From Undibacterium sp. 5I1 (GTDB taxonomy: Bacteria > Pseudomonadota > Gammaproteobacteria > Burkholderiales > Burkholderiaceae_D), in assembly GCF_034314085.1 (NCBI RefSeq), contig NZ_JAVIWI010000001.1, positions 1,364,001-1,428,000 of the forward strand: DNA of 64,000 bases, written 5' to 3'. Made by a program: the position numbers and the translations under genes. The notes under the pieces were generated by a model. That model saw only the letters and a list, made by a program, of their open reading frames with translations. It had not been told where the DNA came from and made no database searches. Shown piece by piece: positions 1 through 10,098 of the stretch. The stretch's first letter is position 1, and the number at the start of each line of letters is the position of its first letter.

Positions 1-753
1 GACCGCTTCTTACCTGAGATGTTTGAAGCATCAAAAAAAGTTACGACCTACCAGGGCAAATCGTATGGCGTCCCGTTCTTCTGGGGAACAGATGGATTGG
101 TCGTTGCAACTGACAAAGCAAAAATTGTCGACTATCTTGATTTGTGTCGTCCAGAATATAGCGGGAAAGTCGCAGTGCGACTGAAACGCCCAAGCCTGAT
201 TGCGGTTGCCTTCTCGATGGGACAAGATCCATTTAAGGCATACGGAAATCCTAAACAATATGAGCAAATCATGCAGGCCGCAGGCGAAAAAATGATGGCG
301 TGCAAGAAGAACTATAAATATTTTTGGGAAAGCAAAGATCAACTACTAAACGATCTGCGTAGCGGTGAATTGGTCGCAGCGCAAATGTGGGACAGCGGTG
401 GATGGAAATTGAATCGCGAATTACCTGCGCTCAAATTCATTGCGCCAAAGTCGGGGGCATTGGGCTGGATTGATGCCTATGCGATACCGGCAAAAGGCAA
501 AAATGATGAGGCTGCCTATGCGTGGATTAATTTTGTAACTCGTCCAGAAATTGCCGCACGCATGGCGCAAATTTCAGGCAGTTTTACGGCGGTAAAAGGG
601 GCTGATAGTTTGATGGATGCCAAGATGAAATCGCAATTGAATGATTCGTTTTCTCCGGAAGCATTTAAAAATATCAAATGGTATCCAGCTATTCCTGCAG
701 GCCTAGAAGAAATCGACGGAAAAATCCTTGATCGTGTTAAAGCGAGTTTGTAG
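1..753 (+). CDS. potD: Polyamine-type ABC transporter substrate-binding protein, C-terminal part
   Basis: Periplasmic solute-binding protein of a spermidine/putrescine-type importer. The reading frame is open from the first base, so the N-terminus and signal peptide lie outside the window. What remains is about 250 residues of the type 2 periplasmic-binding fold, including a hinge-like stretch around GVPFFWGTDGLV and the typical C-terminal half that ends in an aspartate/lysine-rich helix. It is followed 66 bp later by potA, potB and potC on the same strand, which supports the assignment. The exact ligand (putrescine, spermidine or a related amine) cannot be read from this fragment. Confidence 0.85.
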   Translation, partial: DRFLPEMFEASKKVTTYQGKSYGVPFFWGTDGLVVATDKAKIVDYLDLCRPEYSGKVAVRLKRPSLIAVAFSMGQDPFKAYGNPKQYEQIMQAAGEKMMACKKNYKYFWESKDQLLNDLRSGELVAAQMWDSGGWKLNRELPALKFIAPKSGALGWIDAYAIPAKGKNDEAAYAWINFVTRPEIAARMAQISGSFTAVKGADSLMDAKMKSQLNDSFSPEAFKNIKWYPAIPAGLEEIDGKILDRVKASL

Positions 754-819
754 AAGATTATTTTAAGCATTCCTAATCGGTACTTCTCCTAACCTGGCAG
801 TTCACTTTTGCAAGAGTAA

Positions 820-1962
820 ATGAGTCATATTTCTAATAAAAAAATCGATTTAGCGATCTCTAACGTCACTAAACAATATACCTATCAAAATCAGTTATTT
901 ACCGCAGTTGATAAGGTCTCTCTTGAAGTTCCTAAAGGGAGTTTCTGTTCCATCTTAGGACCCTCAGGATGTGGAAAAACCACCTTGCTCCGCATGATTG
1001 CTGGATTTATTCAGCCAGATCAGGGTGATATTCTGATTGATGGAAAAAGTATGCTGCAGGTCGCACCGAATGTTCGTCCGGTGAATATGATTTTTCAGCA
1101 CTTGGCCTTATTCCCGATGATGACGGTGGGGGAAAACGTCGCCTATGGATTGGAACGGCGCTCGGTCAAACGCGCAGAGATCAAACAAAAAGTCGCCGAT
1201 ATGTTGCGTCGAGTTGGCTTGCCTGATGCATCGGACAAGCGCATCGATCAACTCTCGGGTGGCCAAAAACAACGAGTTGCCATCGCGCGCTCTTTGATCC
1301 TCGATCCGACCTTGCTATTACTCGATGAGCCATTAGGCGCGCTTGACTTAAAGCTCAGAGAACACATGAAGCTGGAGCTAAAGCAATTACAAGCTGAAAT
1401 AGGTACCACATTTATCTACATCACTCATGACCAGTCCGAGGCGCTAGTCATGTCCGATTTCATCGGCGTGATGAATAAAGGGAAGTTTGAGCAGCTGGGA
1501 TCTCCACAAGATTTGTATTATCGACCGCAAACCGCGTTCGTTGCCAGCTTCGTGGGGAATAGTAACCAACTGTCTGGTCAGGTCGCCAATGCGAACGACA
1601 AATTTCTGGAAATAAAGGTGGGGGAGAATACCTTTATTCGCTCTGCGAACGTGCAAAAAATGAACACGGGCGCCTCTGCGGCATTATTTATTCGTCCTGA
1701 AAACATCGCTATGTCAATGAGACCGCCAACCGATATTGTGAGCGACAATCAGTTGGAAGGAAGCATCGGTACTATATTGTTTGACGGTGCTAACTCGTCG
1801 GTTGAGGTCAAGATCATCAACACGAAATTGTCAGTCAAAGTGGCGATGCCCCACACAGGTTTGAGCAATGTGTTTCAACCCGGTGCGCAAGTTTATTTGA
1901 GCTTTAATGCAGAGCATGTACATACATTTTCTGTCGATCTGAGCACGCACGGAAAACACTGA
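820..1962 (+). CDS. potA: Polyamine ABC transporter ATP-binding protein
   Basis: Cytoplasmic ATPase (380 aa) that powers the neighbouring permeases. Visible motifs are Walker A GPSGCGKTT near residues 48-56, the ABC signature LSGGQKQR, Walker B LLLLDEPLGALD and the switch histidine in THDQSEA. After the nucleotide-binding domain there is a C-terminal TOBE-type domain of about 120 residues, as in PotA/CysA/MalK-type ATPases. The stop codon lies 8 bp before potB, so the two are probably co-transcribed. Family membership is certain; the polyamine substrate is inferred from the PotB/PotC/PotD context. Confidence 0.92.
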   Translation: MSHISNKKIDLAISNVTKQYTYQNQLFTAVDKVSLEVPKGSFCSILGPSGCGKTTLLRMIAGFIQPDQGDILIDGKSMLQVAPNVRPVNMIFQHLALFPMMTVGENVAYGLERRSVKRAEIKQKVADMLRRVGLPDASDKRIDQLSGGQKQRVAIARSLILDPTLLLLDEPLGALDLKLREHMKLELKQLQAEIGTTFIYITHDQSEALVMSDFIGVMNKGKFEQLGSPQDLYYRPQTAFVASFVGNSNQLSGQVANANDKFLEIKVGENTFIRSANVQKMNTGASAALFIRPENIAMSMRPPTDIVSDNQLEGSIGTILFDGANSSVEVKIINTKLSVKVAMPHTGLSNVFQPGAQVYLSFNAEHVHTFSVDLSTHGKH

Positions 1963-1970
1963 AACAGTTC

Positions 1971-2840
1971 ATGATGAAAACCAACAATTCATCCATATTG
2001 TTATGGATACTATTGGCGCCAGCAGTGATCTGGTTGTCGATGTTGATTATATTTCCCCACCTTGAAATGCTGTTTCTGTCTTTGCAGACACGCGCCGGCC
2101 CTCAGGAATATCATTTCAGCTTAAAACAATACCAGACGTTTATCGATGAGCCTTTGTACTGGCATACCTTTCTGCGAACTGCGCTGATGTCATTATCTGC
2201 AACCGTCATTACATTGATACTGACATTTCCTGTTGCTTGGTATATCGCAAAAATAGCTGCGGGACGATCAAAACTGTTTTTGATGACCGTCGTCGTGTTG
2301 CCATTTTGGGTCAGCGAAATGGTGAGAACGCTTGGATGGATGATTCTTCTGCGCAGCAACGGCGTTATTCCCCAATTGCTGTATTGGCTAGGTCTGACCG
2401 ATCATCCTGTTGATCTTTTGTATAGCGATGGAACTGTGATGCTTGGCCTAGTTTACTCGTCCTTACTCTTTATGTTGATTCCATTGGTGAATGCACTAGA
2501 AACATTAGACAGCAGTCTGGTGGAGGCCGCCTACGATCTGGGCGGAAGCCGTCTTAATATTTTGCGGCAAATACTCATACCGCACGCCGCCCCTGGTATT
2601 GCTGCCGGATGCATCATGGTATTTATGCTGACCTTGGGTAATTATTTAACACCCGTACTGTTGGGCGGCAAAAACTCCATGTGGTTCACTGAGCAGATTT
2701 ATACGCAGTTCATTACCCGTTTTAATTGGGAGCAGGGTGCTGCACTGGCATTTATTCTATTGGGGTTATCTAGCTGTTTTGTCTGGTTGGGGCTGAAATT
2801 GAGCGGACAATCATTTGATGAAGTAATGAGGCGTTCATGA
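1971..2840 (+). CDS. potB: Polyamine-type ABC transporter permease
   Basis: Inner-membrane permease of 289 aa with about six hydrophobic spans. The EAA loop that contacts the ATPase is visible as EAAYDLGGSRLNILRQILIP in the second half. The start is an ATG preceded by another ATG-like codon (MMKTNN), so a shift of one codon is possible. The gene overlaps potC by 4 bp (ATGA), which indicates translational coupling within a potD-A-B-C operon. Both permeases belong to the BPD-type family used for spermidine/putrescine and related cations. Confidence 0.9.
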   Translation: MMKTNNSSILLWILLAPAVIWLSMLIIFPHLEMLFLSLQTRAGPQEYHFSLKQYQTFIDEPLYWHTFLRTALMSLSATVITLILTFPVAWYIAKIAAGRSKLFLMTVVVLPFWVSEMVRTLGWMILLRSNGVIPQLLYWLGLTDHPVDLLYSDGTVMLGLVYSSLLFMLIPLVNALETLDSSLVEAAYDLGGSRLNILRQILIPHAAPGIAAGCIMVFMLTLGNYLTPVLLGGKNSMWFTEQIYTQFITRFNWEQGAALAFILLGLSSCFVWLGLKLSGQSFDEVMRRS

Positions 2841-3703
2841 TCCCCAGTATTCGACAATCGCGTTTCACGCAATTCATCAGAAGCGGTTACCTGGTTTATT
2901 TTTTCATTTTTCTGTTCCTGCCTTTATCCATTGTTGCGGTCTTTTCGTTTAATGACGCTCCTTACCCTTTTCCCCCTTGGAAAGGTTTTACCTGGGACTG
3001 GTTTTTCGCCAACGGAGCCGGTGAGCGAACGGGTCTCTTTTTTGACCAAGAGATTCTAGATAGTTTGATTAATAGCGGTAAGGTCGCTTTGGGCGTGACA
3101 TTTTTTAGCGTTCTTGTGGGCACCGGAAATGCGTTTCTATTGGAGCGATTTCGATTCCGTGGACAGCAATTGTTATCGCAGATGATGTTGATCCCGCTGG
3201 TTATTCCCGGCGTCATTTTAGGAATTTCCATCTTGTCGCTAATGAGCAAACTCGCTCAGTTTGCTGATGATGTATTTGGATGGGAGCTCGATTTTTTAAG
3301 GCCCGGTTTGTTTCTGGTCGCTTTAGGGCAATTCTCTTATATCGTCGCGATCGCAACACTGACGATCAGCGCCCGCCTAAAGCGTCTTGATATGAGTCTG
3401 GAAGAAGCCGCGATGAACTTAGGCGCCAACAAACGCGCCATCTTTTTAACCATTACGCTGCCCTATTTAAAACCAGCGATTTGGGGCGCTGTACTGATGT
3501 CGTTCTTACTGTCTTTTGAAAACTTCAATACGACTTACATGCTCGCTGGCAGCGACGCACCGCTCACTGTCTTAATGTACGGACGAATGAAGGAGGGCGC
3601 AACTCCGGTAGTTAATGCCATTAGTTTAATGATGATGTTGGTTTCTGGCGTCATTGCAATGGCGTTGTATTTTGGCGGGAAGAAAAAAACCTCAATGTCT
3701 TAA
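2837..3703 (+). CDS. potC: Polyamine-type ABC transporter permease
   Basis: Second permease of the importer (288 aa), with an N-terminal span followed by five more hydrophobic segments. The EAA motif is present as LEEAAMNLGANKRAIFLTIT around residues 190-210. The start codon overlaps the potB stop, so the pair is translated together. PotB and PotC form the heterodimeric channel in the family. No terminator hairpin with a T-run is evident directly downstream. Confidence 0.9.
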   Translation: MIPSIRQSRFTQFIRSGYLVYFFIFLFLPLSIVAVFSFNDAPYPFPPWKGFTWDWFFANGAGERTGLFFDQEILDSLINSGKVALGVTFFSVLVGTGNAFLLERFRFRGQQLLSQMMLIPLVIPGVILGISILSLMSKLAQFADDVFGWELDFLRPGLFLVALGQFSYIVAIATLTISARLKRLDMSLEEAAMNLGANKRAIFLTITLPYLKPAIWGAVLMSFLLSFENFNTTYMLAGSDAPLTVLMYGRMKEGATPVVNAISLMMMLVSGVIAMALYFGGKKKTSMS

Positions 3704-4325
3704 ATTCGGATGAATAGCCGGTGAATAGCCAGTCAAATGGCGGAGCAAAGACAATAAACGCCTCAACTCGTAGTGATCAGGATGTTAAATAATAGAATTG
3801 ACTAAGTAATGATCGAAAAAATACTCCTCACTAGTATTTGTAAACGTCATTGTAATGATTGGTCATTATGGGAGATTATTTAAATTAGTAGGGGAGTATA
3901 TTAATTTCCTTCTCAAACTATCAATCAATTGGGCAATGCCTGATTTTATTCTTGATGCAGAATAGGCGATTCTAATCAAGCGCCATTACGTTTACCTTGA
4001 ACTGCAGTACTTGCGATCCAATTTGATCCGTCCGCTTAGGTCGAGGCTCATATCCGGCTTATCCGGTCTCCGCTTATATCCGGTCGTTTTCCTCATGCTG
4101 CACCCGACGATTTAATGTTGAGGCACTGTTGACGCTGCATGCTGATTTTACTGAAATCGCGTAACTGACTTTCTTTCGTATATTTTTTCCTAAGCGCGCT
4201 ATCGAACTGAGACCAATCTCATCAAGGCGCATTATTAAAAAATAGATTGGCCTTGTAAATGACCGTCCATCGCAATTCTGCGAGCAATGCAACGTTTACA
4301 AATTCCATTGAAAGAGGTTTCCATC
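3704..4325. other. Non-coding gap between potC and the semialdehyde dehydrogenase gene
   Basis: About 620 bp with no convincing gene. It is AT-rich at first, then contains three closely spaced TATCCGG/TTATCCGG motifs between about 4049 and 4085 whose role is unknown. The promoter of the downstream dehydrogenase should lie here. An AAAGAGG ribosome-binding site lies at about 4311-4317. Confidence 0.5.
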
Positions 4326-5708
4326 ATGTCCTATCAAAGTATCAATCCGAATGACGGCAAGACACTCAAAACATTTGAGCATTTAAGTAAAACCCAACTT
4401 GAGAGTTCATTGGATAGTGCTGAATCCTGTTTCCAGACATGGAAGCAGACCAGTTATCAAGAGCGCGCTGCGATCGTAAAAAAAGCGGCCAAATTACTTC
4501 ACGCGCGTGTAGACGATTTCGCAAAACTGGCGACGCTGGAGATGGGCAAACGCATCGATGAAGCGCGTGGTGAAGTGAAATTCAGCGCAGACATCCTGTC
4601 GTATTACGCGGATCATGCAGAAGACTTTTTGAAGCCAGTGAAGCTCAATCCCAAAGTCGGTGAGGCACATATGGAGAGCAGTCCATTTGGCGTACTGTTT
4701 TGCGTTGAACCGTGGAATTTCCCTTATTACCAACTTGCACGTGTCGCTGGTCCGCAACTGATGGCTGGTAATGTCTTAGTGGTAAAACATGCGGGCTGCG
4801 TACCGCAATGCGCTATCGCGTTTGAACAGCTTTGGATTGACGCTGGTGCGCCAACAGGTGCCTATACGAACCTGCTGATTACGCATAAACAGTCTGACAT
4901 TGTGATTGACGATCCTCGTATCAAAGGCGTGGCATTAACAGGTAGCGTCGCGGCAGGGCGGATGGTTGCTGCTCGTGCCGGACAAAACCTGAAGAAGACG
5001 TCTATGGAGCTCGGTGGCAGCGATGCGTTTATCGTGCTGGATGATGCGGATCTGGAAAAAACGATTCCATGGGCGGTCTGGGGGCGAATGTATAACGGGG
5101 GACAAACCTGTTGCGCAGCTAAACGTTTCATTGTGATGGATTCTATTGCGGATGAATTTCTGGAGAAATTTTCGTCGGCATTGTCTGGATTAAAACCCGG
5201 TGATCCGATGGATGAAACAACGACGCACGGGCCTTTGTCGACCGAGGCGGCATTAGTTCAATTACTACAGCAGGTCGATAGCGCAGTGAAACATGGCGCC
5301 AAGCTTGTGATGGGTGGCAAGCGTCTTGACCGTCCAGGCTCCTTTATGGAAGTCACGATCCTGACGGACATCAAACCAGATAATCCAGCGTTCCGTGATG
5401 AATTTTTTGGTCCGGTGGTTTCCTTTTATCGCGTCAAGGACGAAGCTGCTGCTATTGCACTGGCTAATGATTCTGACTTTGGTCTGGGCGGGTCTGTATT
5501 CACCAAAGACATAGCTCGCGGTAAGCGTGTGGCAAGCCAAGTCGATACGGGCATGATGTTTATCAATAACCTCGATTGGTCAGATGCAGAACTGCCGTTC
5601 GGCGGGGTCAAATATTCTGGTTACGGACGCGAATTAGGCAACATGGGAATTCAAGAGTTCGTCAATAAGAAACTTGTTCGTATTGCGGATCACGCTGCAC
5701 CTGTTTGA
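4326..5708 (+). CDS. NAD(P)-dependent succinate-semialdehyde dehydrogenase family protein
   Basis: Soluble aldehyde dehydrogenase of 460 aa, a length typical of the Sad/YneI branch. The catalytic cysteine is in NGGQTCCAAKRF, the general-base glutamate in MELGGSDAF, and the cofactor/substrate motif is PWNFPYYQ. The family oxidises succinate semialdehyde (or related aldehydes) to the acid with NAD(P)+. I chose the ATG at 4326 because a GAAAGAGG ribosome-binding site lies just upstream, rather than the in-frame start at 4287. Lying after a polyamine importer, it could serve putrescine/GABA catabolism, but the 620-bp gap means it is probably a separate unit that groups with the transhydrogenase genes. 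Confidence 0.85.
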   Translation: MSYQSINPNDGKTLKTFEHLSKTQLESSLDSAESCFQTWKQTSYQERAAIVKKAAKLLHARVDDFAKLATLEMGKRIDEARGEVKFSADILSYYADHAEDFLKPVKLNPKVGEAHMESSPFGVLFCVEPWNFPYYQLARVAGPQLMAGNVLVVKHAGCVPQCAIAFEQLWIDAGAPTGAYTNLLITHKQSDIVIDDPRIKGVALTGSVAAGRMVAARAGQNLKKTSMELGGSDAFIVLDDADLEKTIPWAVWGRMYNGGQTCCAAKRFIVMDSIADEFLEKFSSALSGLKPGDPMDETTTHGPLSTEAALVQLLQQVDSAVKHGAKLVMGGKRLDRPGSFMEVTILTDIKPDNPAFRDEFFGPVVSFYRVKDEAAAIALANDSDFGLGGSVFTKDIARGKRVASQVDTGMMFINNLDWSDAELPFGGVKYSGYGRELGNMGIQEFVNKKLVRIADHAAPV

Positions 5709-5961
5709 TCGATCGCAGAATCCAGTTGCAAGTATGAAGGTCTAGGTTTTGACATTAATACTTGCGCGCGGACGTATTGCAAAATCCCTCAAATCTTCTA
5801 TCACTTACAAACGACACATTCGCGCAACAGCTTCTACACATTGGAAAAAATTCTAACGAGTTGTCCCGCTAGATAAAGCGTTTTCTAGTAAAAATTTCCT
5901 CTGAAGAAAAGTAAGTGACGATAGCCCGACCCATGTTTGACCCAAGGAATTGGATAATCTG

Positions 5962-7146
5962 ATGTATGTCAACGTTGCCGTATTAAAAGAAACCCAAGTA
6001 CATGAACGGCGTGTCGCGCTGATTCCCTCGGTGGCCGCCAAATTGATCAAACTCGGCGCGAAACTGCACATGGAATCTGGTGCTGGTGCTTCCATTAATA
6101 TCGAAGATAGCTTGTTCGAGAATGTGGTTTGTATCCCCGATCGTATCGCATTGGTCAAAGATGCCGACGTTGTGCTTTCTGTGCAGCCACCAGGTATTGA
6201 AATCGTAAAGGCGATGAAGGAAGGTGCGATTCTTGTTTCGTTTATTTATGCGAATAACGAACCCGCATTACTGACGTGTTTACTCGAACAAAAAATCACC
6301 TGTTTTGCGATGGAGCGGGTGCCGCGTATTTCGCGGGCACAAGCGATGGATGCCTTGTCGAGCCAGTCTGCGCTTGCTGGTTATTACGCGGTAGAACTTG
6401 GCGCAACTCATCTTGGTCGTGTAATACCCAAAATTACCACTGCTGCTGGATCGATTGGGCCAGCTCATGTATTGGTAATGGGGCTGGGCGTCGCCGGGCT
6501 TGAAGCGATTGCTACCGCACATCGACTCGGTGCGGTAGTCGAAGGCTACGATGTACGTCCTGAAACACAGGAACAAGCATTGTCGCTTGGCGCCACATTT
6601 GTTGATACCGGTATCGATGCACGCGGCGAAGGCGGTTATGCGCGTGAGTTGAGCGCTGAAGAAAAAACCAAGGTGGCAGAAGTTCTTACCAAACATATTC
6701 AGAGTGCCGATTTGATCATCACGACTGCGGCGATTCCCGGAAAAGCGTCGCCCAAGCTAATTAATCATGCCCAAGTTGTGGGTATGAAACGTGGCTCGGT
6801 CATCATCGATCTATCCGCCGAGGGCGGCGGAAATTGCGAAGACACACGGCCGGGTGAAACCACAAAGATAGGACAAGTGACCATTGTGGCGCCTCTAAAT
6901 GTACCGTCGTTACTCGCCGAAGATGCGAGCGAACTGTATGCAAAAAATCAGTACAACCTGCTTGCCTTATTCATGAAAGATAACATCGTTGAGATCAACT
7001 GGGACGATGAGATTCTCGCCAAGACGGTGCTCACCCATGCTGGGCAGAATAAGGCGGAGGAAAACGACCACAATCAGAAACTAGCGATTTCTGCCACGCA
7101 GCCAGCAAAAGCCAGACATTCCAAGCACGCATCAACTCAAACATAA
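5962..7146 (+). CDS. pntAA: NAD(P) transhydrogenase, alpha-1 subunit (NAD-binding domain I)
   Basis: Cytoplasmic NAD(H)-binding subunit of the proton-translocating transhydrogenase (394 aa). It has the alanine dehydrogenase/PNT N-terminal domain (VAVLKETQVHERRVALIP at the start) and the Rossmann nucleotide-binding motif VMGLGVAGLEAIATAHRLGA in the middle. The last 45 residues are low-complexity and lack the transmembrane part, which is carried by the next gene, as in the split alpha-proteobacterial and Burkholderiales form. I prefer the ATG at 5962; a TTG at 5950 in the same frame sits almost on the AAGGA motif. The three pnt genes are tightly spaced and work as one enzyme that makes NADPH from NADH using the proton gradient. 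Confidence 0.92.
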   Translation: MYVNVAVLKETQVHERRVALIPSVAAKLIKLGAKLHMESGAGASINIEDSLFENVVCIPDRIALVKDADVVLSVQPPGIEIVKAMKEGAILVSFIYANNEPALLTCLLEQKITCFAMERVPRISRAQAMDALSSQSALAGYYAVELGATHLGRVIPKITTAAGSIGPAHVLVMGLGVAGLEAIATAHRLGAVVEGYDVRPETQEQALSLGATFVDTGIDARGEGGYARELSAEEKTKVAEVLTKHIQSADLIITTAAIPGKASPKLINHAQVVGMKRGSVIIDLSAEGGGNCEDTRPGETTKIGQVTIVAPLNVPSLLAEDASELYAKNQYNLLALFMKDNIVEINWDDEILAKTVLTHAGQNKAEENDHNQKLAISATQPAKARHSKHASTQT

Positions 7147-7170
7147 AGTACACCCACCGAGGGCACCAAT

Positions 7171-7524
7171 ATGGACTTTCAAATCAGTATTACAGGCTTC
7201 GTCGCTATCTATGTGTTCATGCTCGCGGCTTTTGCCGGATGGGTCATCATCGGCAATGTTCCTGCGATCTTGCACACGCCCTTGATGTCAGGATCAAATT
7301 TTGTACATGGCATCGTAGTCGTTGGCGGCATCTACGCGCTCCTGAACGCAAGTACCGTGCAGGAGCAAGTGATCGGATTCTTCGCGGTTTTGCTTGGCGC
7401 TGGTAATGCGGCGGGCGGCTATGCCGTAACTGACCGTATGCTCGCCATGTTTAAAACTAGCGAACACCGACCTGCGCAGGCTAAGTCGGGTCGCGTTAAA
7501 TCTAACCACGCTAAGAAAACATGA
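7171..7524 (+). CDS. pntAB: NAD(P) transhydrogenase, alpha-2 subunit (membrane)
   Basis: Small membrane protein of 117 aa with three hydrophobic segments, matching the domain-II portion that in E. coli is fused to the C-terminus of PntA. It starts 24 bp after pntAA and ends 7 bp before pntB. The basic C-terminal tail is presumably cytoplasmic. The split arrangement is normal for many alpha- and beta-proteobacteria. Confidence 0.9.
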   Translation: MDFQISITGFVAIYVFMLAAFAGWVIIGNVPAILHTPLMSGSNFVHGIVVVGGIYALLNASTVQEQVIGFFAVLLGAGNAAGGYAVTDRMLAMFKTSEHRPAQAKSGRVKSNHAKKT

Positions 7525-7531
7525 GTCCATC

Positions 7532-8995
7532 ATGATGACGACCATTATCCCCATGATTCCTCAATTACTTATTGGTGCTGCTGATCTGACCGCTGCGTTT
7601 CTTTTTTTATATGGACTGCATCGCATGTCATCGCCAGTGACAGCGCCTTCTGGTATTTTTGTTGCCGGTATTGGCATGGCAGTAGCGATCTTGGCGAGTT
7701 TTTTTTACGCATTTAGTGTTACTCAGGCAGCGCAGTCTCATCTGATGACCAACATCGGACTGGTTATTCTAGCCTTGGTGATTGGCGGAGGAATCGCTTG
7801 GTGGAGCGGGCGCTCTGTGGCGATGACTGCCATGCCGCAGATGGTTGCGATATACAACGGTATGGGCGGCGGCGCGGCAGGCGCTATTGCTGGAGTTGAA
7901 TTGTTCGGTGGTAAGGCAGTGGGCGTTACCGCGCTTGTTGTTACTCTGGGCGGAGCACTGATTGGCGCGGTTTCGCTATCCGGTTCGTTGATTGCCTGGG
8001 CTAAGTTGGATGGCGTAATTCATAAACCACTTCGGTTTAAAGGACAGCAAATATTCAACGGCTTGCTTCTGTTAGCGACTCTGGCAGTTGGCGTGTATCT
8101 GGTCGCGGCGACGCAAGATCAGTCCTTACTTGTGTTGAGTTTGCCGGCATCTATTTATCTATTCTTCGTCTGCTCATTGGCGCTTGGTATTTTCATGACT
8201 CTGCCCATTGGCGGCGCTGATATGCCAGTGGTCATTTCGATTTTTAATGCTTTTACTGGCTTGGCGGTCGGACTGGAAGGATTCGTATTGCAAAATCCAG
8301 CCCTGATGATTGCCGGTATGGTTGTTGGTGCCGCAGGCATGTTGTTGACCTTACTCATGGCCAAAGCGATGAATCGTTCTGTCGCCAATATTGTCTTTAG
8401 CAATTTTGGCGAAGTGACCAAACATAAGCAGGGAAACATTGCGGGAAGCCTCAAGCCAATACAAGCTGGCGATGCGGGAATCGCTATGCGCTACGCCAGT
8501 TCGGTGATCATCGTTCCCGGTTATGGTTTGGCTGTTGCCCAAGGACAAGGAAAGCTCTACGAATTTGTCAAATTATTGCAGGCAGGTGGTGTCAGCGTGA
8601 AGTTTGCGGTACACCCGGTTGCGGGTCGTATGCCCGGTCAGATGGATGTATTGTTGGCCGAAGCGGGTGTGCCATATGACATGATTTTCCAGCTCGAAGA
8701 TATCAACGAGCAGTTTGCCACTACCGATATTGCACTCGTTATCGGTGCCAATGACGTGGTCAATCCCGCCGCGCGTACTGATAAATCCTCGCCGATATTT
8801 GGCATGCCCATCCTCAACGCCGACAAGGCAAAAAAAGTCTTCGTCGTCAAACGTGGAAAGGGAAAAGGCTATGCCGGTATCGTCAATGCCCTGTTTTATG
8901 GGGAGAACTGCGACATGGTCTATGGCGATGCGCAAGAAGTCCTGATAAAGATGATTGAAGCTGTGCGGGGTCTTGGCCTGCCAGCAGTTAAATGA
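7532..8995 (+). CDS. pntB: NAD(P) transhydrogenase, beta subunit
   Basis: Membrane and NADP(H)-binding subunit of 487 aa. The first about 280 residues are hydrophobic (domain II); the rest is the NADP-binding domain III with the GYGLAVAQGQ and VIGANDVVNPAA motifs diagnostic of PntB. Two adjacent ATG codons at 7532 and 7535 are both possible starts. With pntAA and pntAB it completes the proton channel and transhydrogenase. Its place next to alcohol and aldehyde dehydrogenases suggests a role in balancing NADH and NADPH. Confidence 0.93.
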   Translation: MMTTIIPMIPQLLIGAADLTAAFLFLYGLHRMSSPVTAPSGIFVAGIGMAVAILASFFYAFSVTQAAQSHLMTNIGLVILALVIGGGIAWWSGRSVAMTAMPQMVAIYNGMGGGAAGAIAGVELFGGKAVGVTALVVTLGGALIGAVSLSGSLIAWAKLDGVIHKPLRFKGQQIFNGLLLLATLAVGVYLVAATQDQSLLVLSLPASIYLFFVCSLALGIFMTLPIGGADMPVVISIFNAFTGLAVGLEGFVLQNPALMIAGMVVGAAGMLLTLLMAKAMNRSVANIVFSNFGEVTKHKQGNIAGSLKPIQAGDAGIAMRYASSVIIVPGYGLAVAQGQGKLYEFVKLLQAGGVSVKFAVHPVAGRMPGQMDVLLAEAGVPYDMIFQLEDINEQFATTDIALVIGANDVVNPAARTDKSSPIFGMPILNADKAKKVFVVKRGKGKGYAGIVNALFYGENCDMVYGDAQEVLIKMIEAVRGLGLPAVK

Positions 8996-9040
8996 TGCGT
9001 GAACCCACGCTACCCCGCGTGACCTAATAAGGAACTAGTC

Positions 9041-10075
9041 ATGACACAAAAAATGCAAGCCGCTGTTGTCGAACATTTTGGTCAACCATTGGTGATCAAG
9101 GAATTGGATATTCCTCAACCTGGCCCCGGTCAGATTCTAGTCAAAACCGAGGCTTGTGGCGTTTGTCATACCGATCTGCATGCCGCCAACGGCGACTGGC
9201 CGCTCAAGCCGACACTGCCGTTTACTCCTGGGCACGAAGGTATCGGCATTGTTACTGCGCTTGGCGCCGGAGTAACTGCGGTGAAGGAGGGGGATCGCGT
9301 TGGCGTACCCTGGCTTTACTCCGCTTGCGGACATTGCGAATATTGCCTTGCGGCCCGCGAACCGGTATGTCCCGATGCCCAATTTGGCGGTTATACGAAG
9401 AATGGTGGATTTGCTGAATTCATTGTTGCAGACCCAAATTATGTTGCACATATACCGGCAGGTCTGGCATCACGTGATGCCGCTCCGCTTATTTGCGCAG
9501 GCATCACCTCTTATAAGGGGATCAAGGAGACGCAAGCCAAACCAGGTGATTGGATCGTCATATCCGGTGTGGGCGGATTAGGACATCTGGGTGTTCAGTA
9601 TGCAAAGGCAATGGGCTTACATGTCTGTGCGGTTGACATTGACGATGGCAAACTGGCACATGCCAAACGTCTTGGGGCGGATGCGGTCGTCAACGCTAGG
9701 TCTGAGGATGCGATCGAGGCCGTAAAGAAAGCGACAAACGGCGGCGCACACAGCGTATTAATTACGGCACCATCGCTGGCAGCCTTCAAGCAAGGCGTCG
9801 GCATGACGCGAAAGTTTGGTACCTGCGTATTAGTAGGCTTGCCGCCGGGAGAGTTTCCAACACCATTATTTGATGTGGTCGCCAATTGCATCACTATCCG
9901 CGGATCCTTCGTGGGCAACCGCCTCGACATGGCAGAGGCACTGGCATTCGCAGTCGACGCCAAGGTCAAGGCAGATATCGAATTGCAGCCTTTAACGGCC
10001 ATCAATAAAGTGTTTGAACGCTTAGCACATGGCGACGTACCGTCTCGCGTTGTGCTGGAGTTCTCAAACCACTAA
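9041..10075 (+). CDS. adhP: Zinc-dependent alcohol dehydrogenase, AdhP type
   Basis: Cytosolic medium-chain dehydrogenase of 344 aa that interconverts primary alcohols and aldehydes with NAD(H). Catalytic zinc ligands are in CGVCHTDLHA and GHEGIG near residues 37-65; the structural zinc loop carries four cysteines in CGHCEYC and the following VC. The Rossmann motif is GVGGLGHLGVQYAKAMG around residue 175. A GGAA ribosome-binding motif precedes the ATG. It follows pntB by 45 bp and may be read from the same promoter. Confidence 0.9.
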   Translation: MTQKMQAAVVEHFGQPLVIKELDIPQPGPGQILVKTEACGVCHTDLHAANGDWPLKPTLPFTPGHEGIGIVTALGAGVTAVKEGDRVGVPWLYSACGHCEYCLAAREPVCPDAQFGGYTKNGGFAEFIVADPNYVAHIPAGLASRDAAPLICAGITSYKGIKETQAKPGDWIVISGVGGLGHLGVQYAKAMGLHVCAVDIDDGKLAHAKRLGADAVVNARSEDAIEAVKKATNGGAHSVLITAPSLAAFKQGVGMTRKFGTCVLVGLPPGEFPTPLFDVVANCITIRGSFVGNRLDMAEALAFAVDAKVKADIELQPLTAINKVFERLAHGDVPSRVVLEFSNH

Positions 10076-10098
10076 GGTCATGTGATGATAATTCATTA